A stretch of 64,000 nucleotides of DNA from Chitinophagaceae bacterium (GTDB lineage Bacteria; Bacteroidota; Bacteroidia; Chitinophagales; Chitinophagaceae), in the NCBI GenBank assembly GCA_016787065.1, contig JAEUVD010000050.1, positions 1 through 64,000 on the forward strand. The letters are read 5' to 3'. Every line of letters starts with the position of its first letter. Position 1 is the stretch's first letter. Position numbers and translations under genes: made by a program. This document shows, in pieces, positions 52,764 through 62,681 of the stretch. The notes below the pieces were generated by a model, which was not told where the DNA came from, did no database searches, and saw only the letters and a program-made list of their open reading frames with translations.

Positions 52764-53504
52764 TTATTTCAGTATTCGACCAACACGCAACAGCAATGGA
52801 AATTCTACCTTTTGTTCCGGGTTATTCCCCCAATTTGTTTGAATTGATTCTAGGAGTTTTGGCACCGGATTGTAGCCTTGTTGCTGTTTGAATTTGGTCA
52901 CTGCAGACCACGTATTAATATACCCTTCCAAATCCTTCAAAGTCCAATTAAAAATATTCTTAAAGTTTGGGGCTTGTATTTCTTTAAACGGGAAAGGAAT
53001 ACTTTGGTAGTGGTCATCTACATAACGTCGTTCGGGCTCCCAATAATCTTTAAGGGTTTCTTCGTGAAATTCATGCAGTAAATAATCGATGTTCTTATTT
53101 ATGGTTAGCGTGCCATAACCGGTAACAAGAAGTATGCCTTCGTTTTTAATCGTTCGTGTTACTTCCTTATAGAACGTATCAAATTGAAACCAATGAATAG
53201 CTTGCGCCACCGTGATTGCATTAAATTGATCACTTTCAAAATTTGTTTTTTCCGCAGCTTGAATACTATAAACTATATTTTCCTTTTGAATAGCTTGTTG
53301 TAATTGGTTTTCGCTGATGTCGGTGGCATATACCCTTTCAAATCGCTCGGCAAGCATGCCGGCTAATTGGCCATTACCTGTTCCACAATCCCAAACTTGA
53401 TCGGTTTGTTGAAGTAAGGAGCATAAATACTCAACTAGAAAATCCGGATAGCCCGGACGGAAACGTTGATAGTTTGTAGCCTGTGATGAAAAGAGATCTT
53501 TCAT
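52764..53504 (-). CDS. Class I SAM-dependent methyltransferase
   Basis: 246 residues, Methyltransf_11 type. Motif I VWDCGTGNGQLAGMLAE (about 38-54), motif II VYATDISENQL (acidic residue for the SAM ribose) and FNAITVAQAIHWFQF (about 95-109) are clear. The start FSSQATNYQRFRPGYPDFLVEYL resembles the Bacteroidota/eukaryotic 'crg1-like' group acting on small molecules. Its substrate is unknown. Single gene. Confidence 0.88.
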   Translation of the reverse strand: MKDLFSSQATNYQRFRPGYPDFLVEYLCSLLQQTDQVWDCGTGNGQLAGMLAERFERVYATDISENQLQQAIQKENIVYSIQAAEKTNFESDQFNAITVAQAIHWFQFDTFYKEVTRTIKNEGILLVTGYGTLTINKNIDYLLHEFHEETLKDYWEPERRYVDDHYQSIPFPFKEIQAPNFKNIFNWTLKDLEGYINTWSAVTKFKQQQGYNPVPKLLESIQTNWGNNPEQKVEFPLLLRVGRILK

Positions 53505-53579
53505 GTAATAGAGATTATTGAAATCAATGTGATGAAGGTAGTGTTGGGCATTTAGGAATTCGCAATTCCGGTAAACAAA

Positions 53580-54293
53580 TTAATCCAAGTTTAGAAAATC
53601 GAAAACTTCTTTTCGCTTATTTTGAGAAATAGGTATTTCATCCTTATTACTCATGATGAAGGTGGCACTTTTACCGCGGGTAAAGCCTTTAATTTCATTG
53701 ATGTTAATAACATAGCTGCGATGTACACGTAAAAAATGACTATCCGCGAGTTCATCTTCAATTTCTTTTAAGGAACGAGTGGAAAGGTACTTTTTCCCGT
53801 CTTTAACTACAATATACGTATACGTATTGTCGGATTCAAGATGAATGATTTCTGCGTAAGCTATTAATTCAATAAAATCTTTATTGGGAATGGTGAGAAA
53901 ACCTTTTTGTATTTCGGTTAGTTTCTTTTCTGGTTTAATTCTCTTTTTTACTTTCTGAAGTGTTTGAACAAATTCTTCTATTTGAATTGGTTTGAGAAGA
54001 TAATCGGTAGCGTCAAACTTAATAGCTTGCAAGGCATACTTTTCATGCGCGGTGATTACTATGATATGTATATTTTTTCGATCGATTGACTGTAAAATAT
54101 CGAAACCTGTTTTATTGTGCAATTCAATATCCAGAAAGAGTAATTGTGGTTCTGATTTTTGAATGAGGTCGATGGCATCTTCTATATTTGTGGCTTCGCC
54201 GCATACTTCGATGCCGCTGCCATACTTGCTAAGAAGGTTTTTCAATAAAACTATATTGGTTTTATCATCATCAATGATTATCGCTTTGATCAT
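53580..54293 (-). CDS. LytTR-type response regulator
   Basis: 237 residues. Receiver domain 1-125: acidic pocket DDD at 8-10, phosphoacceptor Asp55 in LFLDIEL, Thr81 in VITAHE and Lys101 in YLLKPI. A LytTR DNA-binding domain (about 138-237) has IIHLESDNTYTYI, KYLSTRSLKEIEDEL and FLRVHRSYVININEI. It overlaps the kinase gene by 23 bp and starts inside its 3' end, which implies coupled translation and a cognate pair. Confidence 0.95.
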   Translation of the reverse strand: MIKAIIIDDDKTNIVLLKNLLSKYGSGIEVCGEATNIEDAIDLIQKSEPQLLFLDIELHNKTGFDILQSIDRKNIHIIVITAHEKYALQAIKFDATDYLLKPIQIEEFVQTLQKVKKRIKPEKKLTEIQKGFLTIPNKDFIELIAYAEIIHLESDNTYTYIVVKDGKKYLSTRSLKEIEDELADSHFLRVHRSYVININEIKGFTRGKSATFIMSNKDEIPISQNKRKEVFDFLNLD

Positions 54294-57147
54294 AAATATT
54301 TACATTAATAATAGGAAAATAAAATTGTGTTTGAAAGCCAACTATTGAACCGTTAGTATCCACTCTATTGCCTGCATGCATTTGAGTTCGTTTACCACTT
54401 ATTTTTTCAAAGAGTTGTAGTTTTGATTGAATCAGTAAAATACCTTTTGACGACGTTGTTGAATCACCGGTATCCATTCCTTTGCCATTATCACTTATGG
54501 TTACAAGTAACGAATCTTGATCTAATGCAAAATGCAAATCAATTTCGCCATGAGGTTTATCTTGAATACCGTGTTTAAGCGAATTTTCCAATACAGGTTG
54601 TAACACAAGGGTAGGTATATAATAAGGTTTTAAATTAAGTTGAGCATCCATTCGAATATTGAAAACGAAGTTTTGCCGTTTTAATTGTTCCAATTCTAAA
54701 TAATTTTGAATGAATTCTTTTTCGTGTTGCAGTGAGGTAAGTAGCTTTCCGCTTTGATCAACACTGCGTCGAAGTATTTTGGCAAACTGACTTAAATATT
54801 TATTACCACGTTCAAATTCTTCGTTACTAAAAAGACCTTGCATCGTATTTAACGAATTGAAGAGAAAATGCGGATTAATGGTTGATTTCCATTCAGCAAT
54901 TTCAATAGTACGTTTCTTAATCTCTAACAAATTATTTTCTTGTTCTTTTCTCAATAAGTATTTCGTCCAGGATCTGAAAATATAATATAATGGTAAAAGA
55001 AGAAGCACAAAACCAAGGAGGCGAACCCACAGATATTGATACCAATGCGGAACTATTTCAACGGAAAATCGTTGTATTTGTGATGTACGACCATCCTTGC
55101 TTCTTGCATAGGCAAGTATGGTATAACGTCCCTCCTTCGGAATTCGTAAGTTTATGGTAGGGTCTTTTTGTGCTGTATAATTAGATTGTAGTTCTTCGAT
55201 TCTGTAGAAAAAAGTTTGTTCGATCGGTACGGTGAAATTCAAATAATTTATTTTGAAGGAAAGGAGATCGTTTCGATAGATTTTTGTGTTTGGATGAATG
55301 CTTGATATGCGATGATTATTTATGGAATAGTCACCTAAAAATATTTTTGAATCGTTTTGCTTTATTATATTGTTGAATGGAATGACAGCAATGCCCGATT
55401 CTGTAGCGCAATAAATTGTATCTTGGTATAACGTGAGGTCGAAAATGTTAGACGATGGAAGTCCTTCGCTCTCCAAGAGTGTATAGGCTTTACCGGTAGG
55501 TACATGATAGGCAGCTAAACCTTTAGCCGTTGCAATAATTAGATATTGACCAAGTCGTCTAATTTTTCTACAGAGGTCGGAAACAAGTCCGTTTTTTGTA
55601 GAAATTGTTTGTACAACTTTATTGTTCTTCAGAAAAAGTATGCCATTTTCTGCAGTACTTACAATCAAAATTGAATCCCAGGTAAGAAGATCAGTGCACC
55701 AGTAGTTAATTGGGAAGCCGGCATTTTCTATTTTATATCCATCATTGGTTAAGGTCATTTTGTAGATAGAATCTTCTCCACCAAGCAAGATGGTTTTCTC
55801 AAATCGAGTTGAAGAATACATTCGTTTAGGATAGCGAACCATTTTAGGTGTATGGTGCATGTTTTTAGATGAAATAAGTACAACACCTCCGTAAGTACAA
55901 ACGCCATAATAGTTACTATCTATTATGAAATTGAATTTGCCGCCATAGAGTGGAATCATTTTTAAATTTTTCGGATTCCCTTTCGAAAAGAAAATGTTTT
56001 TATTAGCTGTTACCAAGTAGTCGGAGCCAAATTGGTTAATACTTAGAATATGAAAAGGGCTAGTCCATTTTTGCGTTACGCTTACCTTTTGTTTTAAGGC
56101 TAGTGTAGAACGATTAAATTCAAGTAGCTCGCATTGGTCGTTACCGGCAATAATTACATCCTTGTTTACGAATATTGATCGGAAACTGCTTGACGAATTA
56201 GAGGAATTTTGAAACACCTTGATACTGGACGTGTTTATTTTGAACAATCCATTACCATGGGTTCCTACCCATAAATTTCCCGAAGAATCTTTATTGATTT
56301 TTGAAACTGATTTATTCGGAAGGAAACGATTGATCTGTTTTAGGGTTTTCGAATGAACCTGATAGAATCCCTGATCACGAGCATAATAAAAAAAAGAATC
56401 TTTATAGTTCGTACAAAAATTTTCTGCAACAGGGCCGCACTTCCCTTCCATTAAATTTTTTATAGGAAATCGGATGGGGTTTAAATTCTGATTGATGGCA
56501 ATGATAGTATCTCCATCTTTTATGGCGTAATTGTAACTATAATCTGGTTTTAACGGGATGTTTTGGTAAGTGAGGTCCTGCAAGTTGAATAGTCGAACAT
56601 GATCGTCGGTTGAAACAATTACTACATCCTTATAGAGTTGTATATCTGAAATGACTTTCCCAATGGGGAACATGGTATGTTGGTCGTTCGAGTCTAGTAA
56701 GATCAAATTGTTTTGTTGCGAAGAACCCCAAAGTCGGTTGTAAGCATCTGATTGAAAAATATGCCAGCTTAATTTACCTAATCTTTTTAGCAGATCATCA
56801 TTATGAATAGTATGAATTTGATCGTTAAGTATATAGCAAGGTTCAGACCGTAGCGACTTCATCCAAATGCGATTCTTTTTGTCGAGAAACAAATGAAATA
56901 TATCATTGGATGGCAAGCCATCTTCTGTAGTATATGTTCTCATCTCTGCACCATCGAACCGTGTTAAACCCGCATCGGTTGCAATCCATAATATGCCACG
57001 CTGATCGAAAATATGATCGTAAATTAAATTACTGGGAAGTCCGTCTTTTTTGGTAAACTGAAGATGGAAAGGTTCAAAGCTTTGCGCCGCAGATTGGAAT
57101 TCTTGAATTAGAAAAACAGCGAGAAATATAAACCATCGTATTCTCAA
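54271..57147 (-). CDS. Two-component-regulator propeller histidine kinase (LytS-like)
   Basis: 958 residues. Signal peptide about 1-21, then a periplasmic two-bladed propeller sensor of Reg_prop repeats (DGLPSNLIYDHIFDQRGILWIAT, DGLPSNDIFHLFLDKKNRIWMKS and later copies). A Y_Y_Y domain (about 615-700), one transmembrane helix (about 700-722), and a His-kinase domain of the LytS type follow. The kinase has NPHFLFNSLN (phosphorylated His near residue 757), LVLQPVLENSLKHGI (N box) and ISDNGKGMD (G box). It signals to the LytTR regulator encoded downstream. The stimulus is unknown; no polysaccharide-utilisation genes are adjacent. Confidence 0.92.
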   Translation of the reverse strand: MRIRWFIFLAVFLIQEFQSAAQSFEPFHLQFTKKDGLPSNLIYDHIFDQRGILWIATDAGLTRFDGAEMRTYTTEDGLPSNDIFHLFLDKKNRIWMKSLRSEPCYILNDQIHTIHNDDLLKRLGKLSWHIFQSDAYNRLWGSSQQNNLILLDSNDQHTMFPIGKVISDIQLYKDVVIVSTDDHVRLFNLQDLTYQNIPLKPDYSYNYAIKDGDTIIAINQNLNPIRFPIKNLMEGKCGPVAENFCTNYKDSFFYYARDQGFYQVHSKTLKQINRFLPNKSVSKINKDSSGNLWVGTHGNGLFKINTSSIKVFQNSSNSSSSFRSIFVNKDVIIAGNDQCELLEFNRSTLALKQKVSVTQKWTSPFHILSINQFGSDYLVTANKNIFFSKGNPKNLKMIPLYGGKFNFIIDSNYYGVCTYGGVVLISSKNMHHTPKMVRYPKRMYSSTRFEKTILLGGEDSIYKMTLTNDGYKIENAGFPINYWCTDLLTWDSILIVSTAENGILFLKNNKVVQTISTKNGLVSDLCRKIRRLGQYLIIATAKGLAAYHVPTGKAYTLLESEGLPSSNIFDLTLYQDTIYCATESGIAVIPFNNIIKQNDSKIFLGDYSINNHRISSIHPNTKIYRNDLLSFKINYLNFTVPIEQTFFYRIEELQSNYTAQKDPTINLRIPKEGRYTILAYARSKDGRTSQIQRFSVEIVPHWYQYLWVRLLGFVLLLLPLYYIFRSWTKYLLRKEQENNLLEIKKRTIEIAEWKSTINPHFLFNSLNTMQGLFSNEEFERGNKYLSQFAKILRRSVDQSGKLLTSLQHEKEFIQNYLELEQLKRQNFVFNIRMDAQLNLKPYYIPTLVLQPVLENSLKHGIQDKPHGEIDLHFALDQDSLLVTISDNGKGMDTGDSTTSSKGILLIQSKLQLFEKISGKRTQMHAGNRVDTNGSIVGFQTQFYFPIINVNIYDQSDNH

Positions 57148-57303
57148 ACTAAGTTAGTTTTAGAACGGAAAGTTAATTAATCCAATGGTTATCTGAAATA
57201 CATACATAGATATTCTTTGTTTGAATACAGATATTAAAGTATGTTTTATATTAAGCTTCTGGAACAATTAAGGGAAGTACAGTGTGATCGATTAAATCTT
57301 GAA

Positions 57304-57339
57304 AACAAAAAATCCCGTCTTTCGACAGGATTTCTTGTT
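57304..57339 (-). terminator. Terminator of the propeller/PKD gene group
   Basis: A hairpin with the stem AACAA/AAATCC/GTC pairing GAC/GGATTT/TTGTT (small mismatches) and a TTTC loop, 17 bp after the stop codon at 57356 and followed by T-rich sequence on the minus strand. Confidence 0.7.
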
Positions 57340-57355
57340 TTCTTCCCTTGTTGTG

Positions 57356-60300
57356 TTACGGAGTGCTTGCACTGATCCCGTTCACTATGTTTATCTCAAG
57401 TATAAGGAAGTCGAAAATATCAACCACCCCATCCCCGTTAATGTCTGCACTTAAATAACCACTATTTCCGTTCACAATATCGTTCTCAATTGCTAGAAAA
57501 TCAAATAGATCAATGGATAAATCTTGATTCACATCGCCGGAATACATAGCAAAAACGCCGGGTTCTATATTTTTTAAATTATCTCCAAAGGCTTTCGTTA
57601 TGGCATCCGTAAAATTATAGCTTATGGTTGTTGCATTCAATGTTATCGGATTCTTACTCCATGTTGTTAAACCACTTCGGTGTTTCAAAACTATATAATA
57701 TGTATTACCATAGGCAGCTGCTGGAAATGTACAACTAATAGTGCCATCGGTTGCCATGGTTGAGGAGGCGGTGAATGCCAACGTAAATGGTGAGATTGCT
57801 TGATGTAACTCAATCGTTATATCGTCGGTAACTGTGGTTGAACTGCCTATCCCTTCATTCAATAATACCGGTTGCATGAAACCAGACCCTATGTAATATC
57901 CTTCAATGTAAGCCTTTAGATTTAATGTTACACTGCACGGATTAACAGTAACCGTTATACTATTTGAATTCGAAATACATCCGCTAAGCGAAGTATAAGT
58001 ACAAGAATAGGTACCGGCTGTGGTAACGGTGATAGTTTGTGTGGAAGGTCCATTACTCCAGCTATTGCCACTTATTTGGTTTGAACTCAATACAACATTT
58101 TGACCGCTACAAAGCGTAGTGCTTCCTAAAGCACTAATGCTGTTCGTTTGCATCGGATTGTCTATTTCTTCAATTGAAATTTGAATTGTGCCGGTAGAGG
58201 TATTGTAACCTTCGAAGACCGCATAGTAGGTTGTGTTCGCGCTAACCGCTTGTTTCAATGAAGCGGCTGTTGTGTTACAATATGGCCCGTTATCATCGTT
58301 CGAAACAAGTTGAGTGCCACTGGCGTTCAATAAATGAATATAGGTATCGAAGACTGAACCACAGGTTGAAATTTTAATCGAATCTGTACAAGGTCCTGTG
58401 GTGAAACGATAAAAAATATCAGCCGAGCTTTGATTATTTGTTCCGGTATATAAATTATTAAACCCTGAACCTGCCGCATTTGAAATACTGCCGATATAGG
58501 GTAAATTAACAACAAACGGATTACTGAAAACATCACCTTGTTGATAGTTAACATTTATTACAAGAGTGTTTGAATAAACTTCGGGGCAGGTTGAACCCGT
58601 TTGATTGATGGCAGCTCGAAGTTGATAGCTACCACCGTTTAAGGTAATTAACTGTGTTGCATTAACAGCACCTGAAATAGCATTCCAGGTAATTCCGTTA
58701 TCCGTAGAAAGTTGCCACTGAATACTATTACCCGTATTACCGCTAAGACTATAACTTCCTGCAACGCCTGAATTTAATGTTGAAGGGCCTGTTATCGTAC
58801 CTCCTAATAGCGGTGTTGTACAACCAGCTACTTGAATAATATTGATGTTATCTAAATAGAGTTTATTTCCATAGCCATTCATATTTTGAAAGGCAATTAG
58901 CACACTACTGTTGCCAATATATGCATTGAGGTTAACCGTATCTGTTCGCCATTGAGCGGCAGTTGGCACGAAGTTATTACCGCCGGAACCTGCTGTTGAC
59001 AGCACCGTTCCACCTTTTTTATACACTGTAGTGAAGGTTGCACCACAATCGGTACTAACAAGTACTGAAAGCGTATCGCTATAACCACTAAATACTTGAT
59101 ACGCTACATCGAAATAAAGTTTCGCATTGGTAGCCCCAGTTAAATTGAGTCGCTTGGTTATAAGTTCATCTTTTTCACCAGGATTATTCCAAGAGTAATT
59201 ATCGAATAACATACTAGCGGATGAATTACCATAACCTCCTGCTAAACTTGTTTTAGACCAAGCAACTCCCTGCGTACTGTTGTCGATATTCTTCCAGCCT
59301 GCAGGAGGGTCCTGAGTTCCTTCAAATCCTTCCGATAAGGGTAAGGATGCACCATTCGTATTAATGTAAGCAGTAAATGTTTGCGTACTTGAAGTAACAC
59401 CGTCGGAAACCGTTAACGTTACATTGTAGGAACCATTCACATTATAAATTACGGTAGGTGTTGCTGCCGTTGATGATGAGGGTGTTCCGCCCGGAAAACT
59501 CCAAGTTCGTGTTGTGATGTTTCCGGTAGAAAGATCAGAAAATTGAACCGGAGCACCTACACAAGGGTTTACATTGTCTGCAGCAAAATTGGCCGAAACA
59601 ATACGTAAATTGCTAATGCCCGTTTCCCAAACACTCCTACCGTAGTTGGCATAACGTAATACGGTATTGCTCGTACTGTCGTTAAAAATAGAAAGATCAA
59701 TAGCCTCTGGTCGTGACGGTAAATTCGTGCTATAAATAGTCCAACTTGCCGCATTCACCGTCTTGTAATAAACCGCATTATAACTGGCAACAAATACTAG
59801 CTGACTTGCCCCATAATATTCATCGGCTAGCACACGAATATGATTTACATTAGGAAGATTATAGGTAATATCTATCCAGGATGAACCATAATTGGTGGTC
59901 TTATACACTTTTGTATTCGCTGTTATATAAACTGTACCTGGTGCATTTTTAATTGAAGTAATACTCGCTCTGTTTGATACACTTGCTCCTGCAGGAAGAT
60001 TGTAAGCTGTAAAAGTTGGCGCAGCCGTTGTGGCATTGGTACTCACATACATTTTTCCATCTAAGGCTAAAACATATAAAACATCCGGACTCGCAAAACT
60101 CACGTGCATCGCTTTAATTACAGTACCTAAGGCTGCAATTTGAGTCCAAGTAGGTGTGGTGTTCGTTAGGTTCGTTGTTCTATAAATAAACGAATCGCCC
60201 ACATAAGCAAGATTGGTATTTCCTCTGTAAAAGGCAATGTCATCTAAACTAGTTACTCTCGATGGTAAACCATATGTAACATCAGATCCCGATACACTTC

Positions 60301-61618
60301 TACGTTTATTGTTTTCGTAATAATACACCACCGACGAATTCGCGCGGTAATCAAACGCACATTGCGATCCCCAGTCGCCACCACGATTCGTAAACCACCC
60401 TGTTCCGGAAGCATATAACTCTCCATTATCTTGAGTACCTATACTTACCATATCTTTTCTGGTAGGACTACAGTTACCATGATAAATTTCATAGGCATTC
60501 ATACCATCACTCTTTGGACTCCAGTTTACTCCGCCATCGGTACTTAACCATACCCCACCATCGTTCATGTTGTAGAGTTTTGTATTGTCGTAAGGACTCG
60601 TGAAAATTTGGTGCATATCAGTATGTACTTTTTGCCACCAATTCGTAAGTTGACTCCAGTTTGCACCACCATCGGTCGACTTCCAAACAGCATGAGCAAC
60701 CATGTAAACGATGTTTGAATTAATTCTATCCACACCGATTCCAAAATTATAATCTCCTTGACCGGAGGATGAAGAGGAATTATCGTAGTAAGTTAAGTAA
60801 GGAGAAGCAGTAGTTTTTACCGAGGTAAACGAAGTGCCGCCATTGGTACTTTTGTACAACATTCCACCATTGGCTACCATGCCTAAATAAACGATATTCG
60901 TATCGGCAGGTGTAACTGCAATTCTGCAACCGTTACCATTGGTAATTCCGGGAGGTAATACAATTCCTGAAGTTATTTGTGACCAGGTATCACCAAAATC
61001 TGTTGATCGAAAAAAGGCTGAATCGGTAGTGCATGCAAACAACGTACGTGAAGTAGGTGTTTTTTGTTTGAGTTCATCAAAGGGTCTGGAAGCCGTTTTT
61101 AATACCCAAGTACTACCCGCATTCGTAGTTTTATAAATACCCGCATCGGTAATAGCTACCAATTTAGTATTGTCGAGCGGGTCCATAATCATATCTACAA
61201 CAAGTCGGCCACTTAAACCAAGTTGAGTAAATGTTGTACCACCATTTGTTGATTTCCACACACCGGAACCTGAATAATAGTAGTTATGATCTCCCGTTCC
61301 AAGATAAAGAATTTGATCGTTGGTATGATCTATGCAAACAGATGCCAGTCGTGCATTAGGCATGAAATCACAGCCAGGCGCTACCGTCCAGTTATTGCCA
61401 CCATTAGTGGAAATAAATAAACCACCTCGCGCGGAAATCGCATACATTTTGGAAGCATTGCTTGGATGAAATTTTAATTGACTGACCCGAGTTAAACCAT
61501 GAATTTGACCACTCACGTTCGTTGGAAAGGTATTCGGGTTTAAGGCTGTCCAGTTAGCTAGTTGTGCTTCTGCCTGAAAAAATACACAGGTGAAGAAGAT
61601 GAATAGTATGTTCTTCAT
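57356..61618 (-). CDS. Giant secreted multidomain protein: propeller, PKD, anchor-J, dockerin-like end
   Basis: 1420 residues. Signal peptide about 1-18, then a sortilin/VPS10-like (BNR) propeller region to about 680 with many STNGGxxW / STDGGxxW Asp-box-like repeats. A PKD domain (about 695-780; TRTWSFPGGTPSSS), a choice-of-anchor-J/MAM-like domain (about 785-955), Ig-like and PPC-like parts (about 960-1260) follow. Last comes a C-terminal stretch with two dockerin-type Ca-binding loops, DVNQDLSID and DINGDGVVD (about 1362-1405), each followed by xFDFLxxE. It has no canonical type IX sorting tail. It is probably an adhesin or surface structure. It shares a transcript with the small gene 5 bp upstream. 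Confidence 0.85.
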   Translation of the reverse strand: MKNILFIFFTCVFFQAEAQLANWTALNPNTFPTNVSGQIHGLTRVSQLKFHPSNASKMYAISARGGLFISTNGGNNWTVAPGCDFMPNARLASVCIDHTNDQILYLGTGDHNYYYSGSGVWKSTNGGTTFTQLGLSGRLVVDMIMDPLDNTKLVAITDAGIYKTTNAGSTWVLKTASRPFDELKQKTPTSRTLFACTTDSAFFRSTDFGDTWSQITSGIVLPPGITNGNGCRIAVTPADTNIVYLGMVANGGMLYKSTNGGTSFTSVKTTASPYLTYYDNSSSSSGQGDYNFGIGVDRINSNIVYMVAHAVWKSTDGGANWSQLTNWWQKVHTDMHQIFTSPYDNTKLYNMNDGGVWLSTDGGVNWSPKSDGMNAYEIYHGNCSPTRKDMVSIGTQDNGELYASGTGWFTNRGGDWGSQCAFDYRANSSVVYYYENNKRRSVSGSDVTYGLPSRVTSLDDIAFYRGNTNLAYVGDSFIYRTTNLTNTTPTWTQIAALGTVIKAMHVSFASPDVLYVLALDGKMYVSTNATTAAPTFTAYNLPAGASVSNRASITSIKNAPGTVYITANTKVYKTTNYGSSWIDITYNLPNVNHIRVLADEYYGASQLVFVASYNAVYYKTVNAASWTIYSTNLPSRPEAIDLSIFNDSTSNTVLRYANYGRSVWETGISNLRIVSANFAADNVNPCVGAPVQFSDLSTGNITTRTWSFPGGTPSSSTAATPTVIYNVNGSYNVTLTVSDGVTSSTQTFTAYINTNGASLPLSEGFEGTQDPPAGWKNIDNSTQGVAWSKTSLAGGYGNSSASMLFDNYSWNNPGEKDELITKRLNLTGATNAKLYFDVAYQVFSGYSDTLSVLVSTDCGATFTTVYKKGGTVLSTAGSGGNNFVPTAAQWRTDTVNLNAYIGNSSVLIAFQNMNGYGNKLYLDNINIIQVAGCTTPLLGGTITGPSTLNSGVAGSYSLSGNTGNSIQWQLSTDNGITWNAISGAVNATQLITLNGGSYQLRAAINQTGSTCPEVYSNTLVINVNYQQGDVFSNPFVVNLPYIGSISNAAGSGFNNLYTGTNNQSSADIFYRFTTGPCTDSIKISTCGSVFDTYIHLLNASGTQLVSNDDNGPYCNTTAASLKQAVSANTTYYAVFEGYNTSTGTIQISIEEIDNPMQTNSISALGSTTLCSGQNVVLSSNQISGNSWSNGPSTQTITVTTAGTYSCTYTSLSGCISNSNSITVTVNPCSVTLNLKAYIEGYYIGSGFMQPVLLNEGIGSSTTVTDDITIELHQAISPFTLAFTASSTMATDGTISCTFPAAAYGNTYYIVLKHRSGLTTWSKNPITLNATTISYNFTDAITKAFGDNLKNIEPGVFAMYSGDVNQDLSIDLFDFLAIENDIVNGNSGYLSADINGDGVVDIFDFLILEINIVNGISASTP

Positions 61619-61623
61619 TGTAA

Positions 61624-62043
61624 TTATTTTTTCAGGTTTTTAATTTCTTCTTGTTGTTTATACCAGATAGCTGCTCTTTGTTCATGAGTAAGTATTAACC
61701 CCGATGGTTGTACAAAAGGTAATGAATCTTTCTTCCAACGTTTGAACCGTTTATAATGATATTGAAGCTGATCCCAATAATTACGTTCTGCTACGGTTAA
61801 GGTTTTGAGGTAATTGGCCAATGCCAGTTTTTCTTTCTCTGCTTCTTCGCCTTCATCCATTTCTTCAACAGGTTTTACCCGGTCTTTCCAAAAGAAATCG
61901 AAAGCCTTTATTGCTTCATAATAGTTTACTTCCGAATTATCAATCATGTAAACCCAGTCTGGAAGAGGTTGTGTTTCTTTTTGTTGGGCATCAAGCGTAT
62001 ACGCCAACATAAGGCCGCAAAGTGCCATTATTATTTTTTTCAT
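61624..62043 (-). CDS. Small exported protein of unknown function
   Basis: 139 residues. Signal peptide about 1-19 (MKKIIMALCGLMLAYTLDA). The mature part is helical and charged, with aromatic repeats (VNYYEAIKAFDFFWKDR, NYWDQLQYHYKRFKRWKKD) and no known motif. It starts 98 bp after a lipoprotein gene and ends 5 bp before the giant propeller gene, so it may help export or anchor that protein. No function can be given from the sequence. Confidence 0.65.
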   Translation of the reverse strand: MKKIIMALCGLMLAYTLDAQQKETQPLPDWVYMIDNSEVNYYEAIKAFDFFWKDRVKPVEEMDEGEEAEKEKLALANYLKTLTVAERNYWDQLQYHYKRFKRWKKDSLPFVQPSGLILTHEQRAAIWYKQQEEIKNLKK

Positions 62044-62141
62044 TCACCTGAATTTTATTTGTTAACCAATTAGTGTTTCGTCTAGAGGTTGTTTTCAGGT
62101 AAACATCAAAGTGCTCAGAAATTTTCTATGAAGCAAACGAG

Positions 62142-62603
62142 TTATTGAATAGAGAACCTAACCTCTTTCGTATCAAATCGGTCTGTTTGGTCATACGCCA
62201 CTACAGTCAATCTGCAATACACCGTTGAAGCTGCGAAGTTCACTACAAATTTTTCGTTGATGGTGTAACCTTCTTTGCTGTTTACATCCGGGTTTTTTAC
62301 CAGTAGTGTTTTAATAACCGCGTCATCATGAGCCGGATCAATTTGATCTACCTGAATATGTAGCGTTTTTAAACTACCTCCGGTGGTGGTCGTTTCCATA
62401 TCCTTCACCGTTCCAACAATATGCACATCGTCGGTTAAATTGTAAAGGTCGTTCGATAATGGAACCGATATTTTTATTTCCGGAGCAACTACGTCTTCTT
62501 CCGGATTGTAATAATAAATACTATTGCTACTAGGTTTACAAGCCGACATTAAAGCCAACATAACCAGTAAACTGTAAATAAGGTTTTTGGTAGATATCTT
62601 CAT
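62142..62603 (-). CDS. Lipoprotein with Ig-like domain, unknown function
   Basis: 153 residues from the ATG at 62603, chosen because it starts a good lipoprotein signal and follows a full promoter. The frame opens at 62651, inside that promoter. Lipobox LMSAC, Cys22. The mature part is a single beta-sandwich (about 45-153; PEIKISVPLSNDLYNLTDDVHI, LKTLHIQVDQ, FVVNFAASTVYCRLTVVAYD), similar in outline to DUF4625/cadherin-like domains. It is the first gene of a likely three-gene group with the two downstream secreted proteins. Confidence 0.65.
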   Translation of the reverse strand: MKISTKNLIYSLLVMLALMSACKPSSNSIYYYNPEEDVVAPEIKISVPLSNDLYNLTDDVHIVGTVKDMETTTTGGSLKTLHIQVDQIDPAHDDAVIKTLLVKNPDVNSKEGYTINEKFVVNFAASTVYCRLTVVAYDQTDRFDTKEVRFSIQ

Positions 62604-62622
62604 TCCATTCAGGTTTGAGTTC

Positions 62623-62651
62623 CAAATATAATAAAATATAAATGTTTGCAA
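62623..62651 (-). promoter_or_regulatory. Promoter of the lipoprotein gene group
   Basis: On the minus strand the -7 TATATTTG (62623-62630) and a TTG (62649-62651) are 18 nt apart, close to the usual 19. The -7 lies 19 nt before the ATG at 62603. Confidence 0.55.
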
Positions 62652-62659
62652 AAGTTTAA

Positions 62660-62667
62660 TATTTTTG
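62660..62667 (+). promoter_or_regulatory. -7 promoter element of dprA
   Basis: TATTTTTG fits TAnnTTTG exactly, 14 nt before the ATG at 62682. Its -33 region overlaps the divergent lipoprotein promoter. Confidence 0.5.
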
Positions 62668-62681
62668 AACCAACTAAAATT

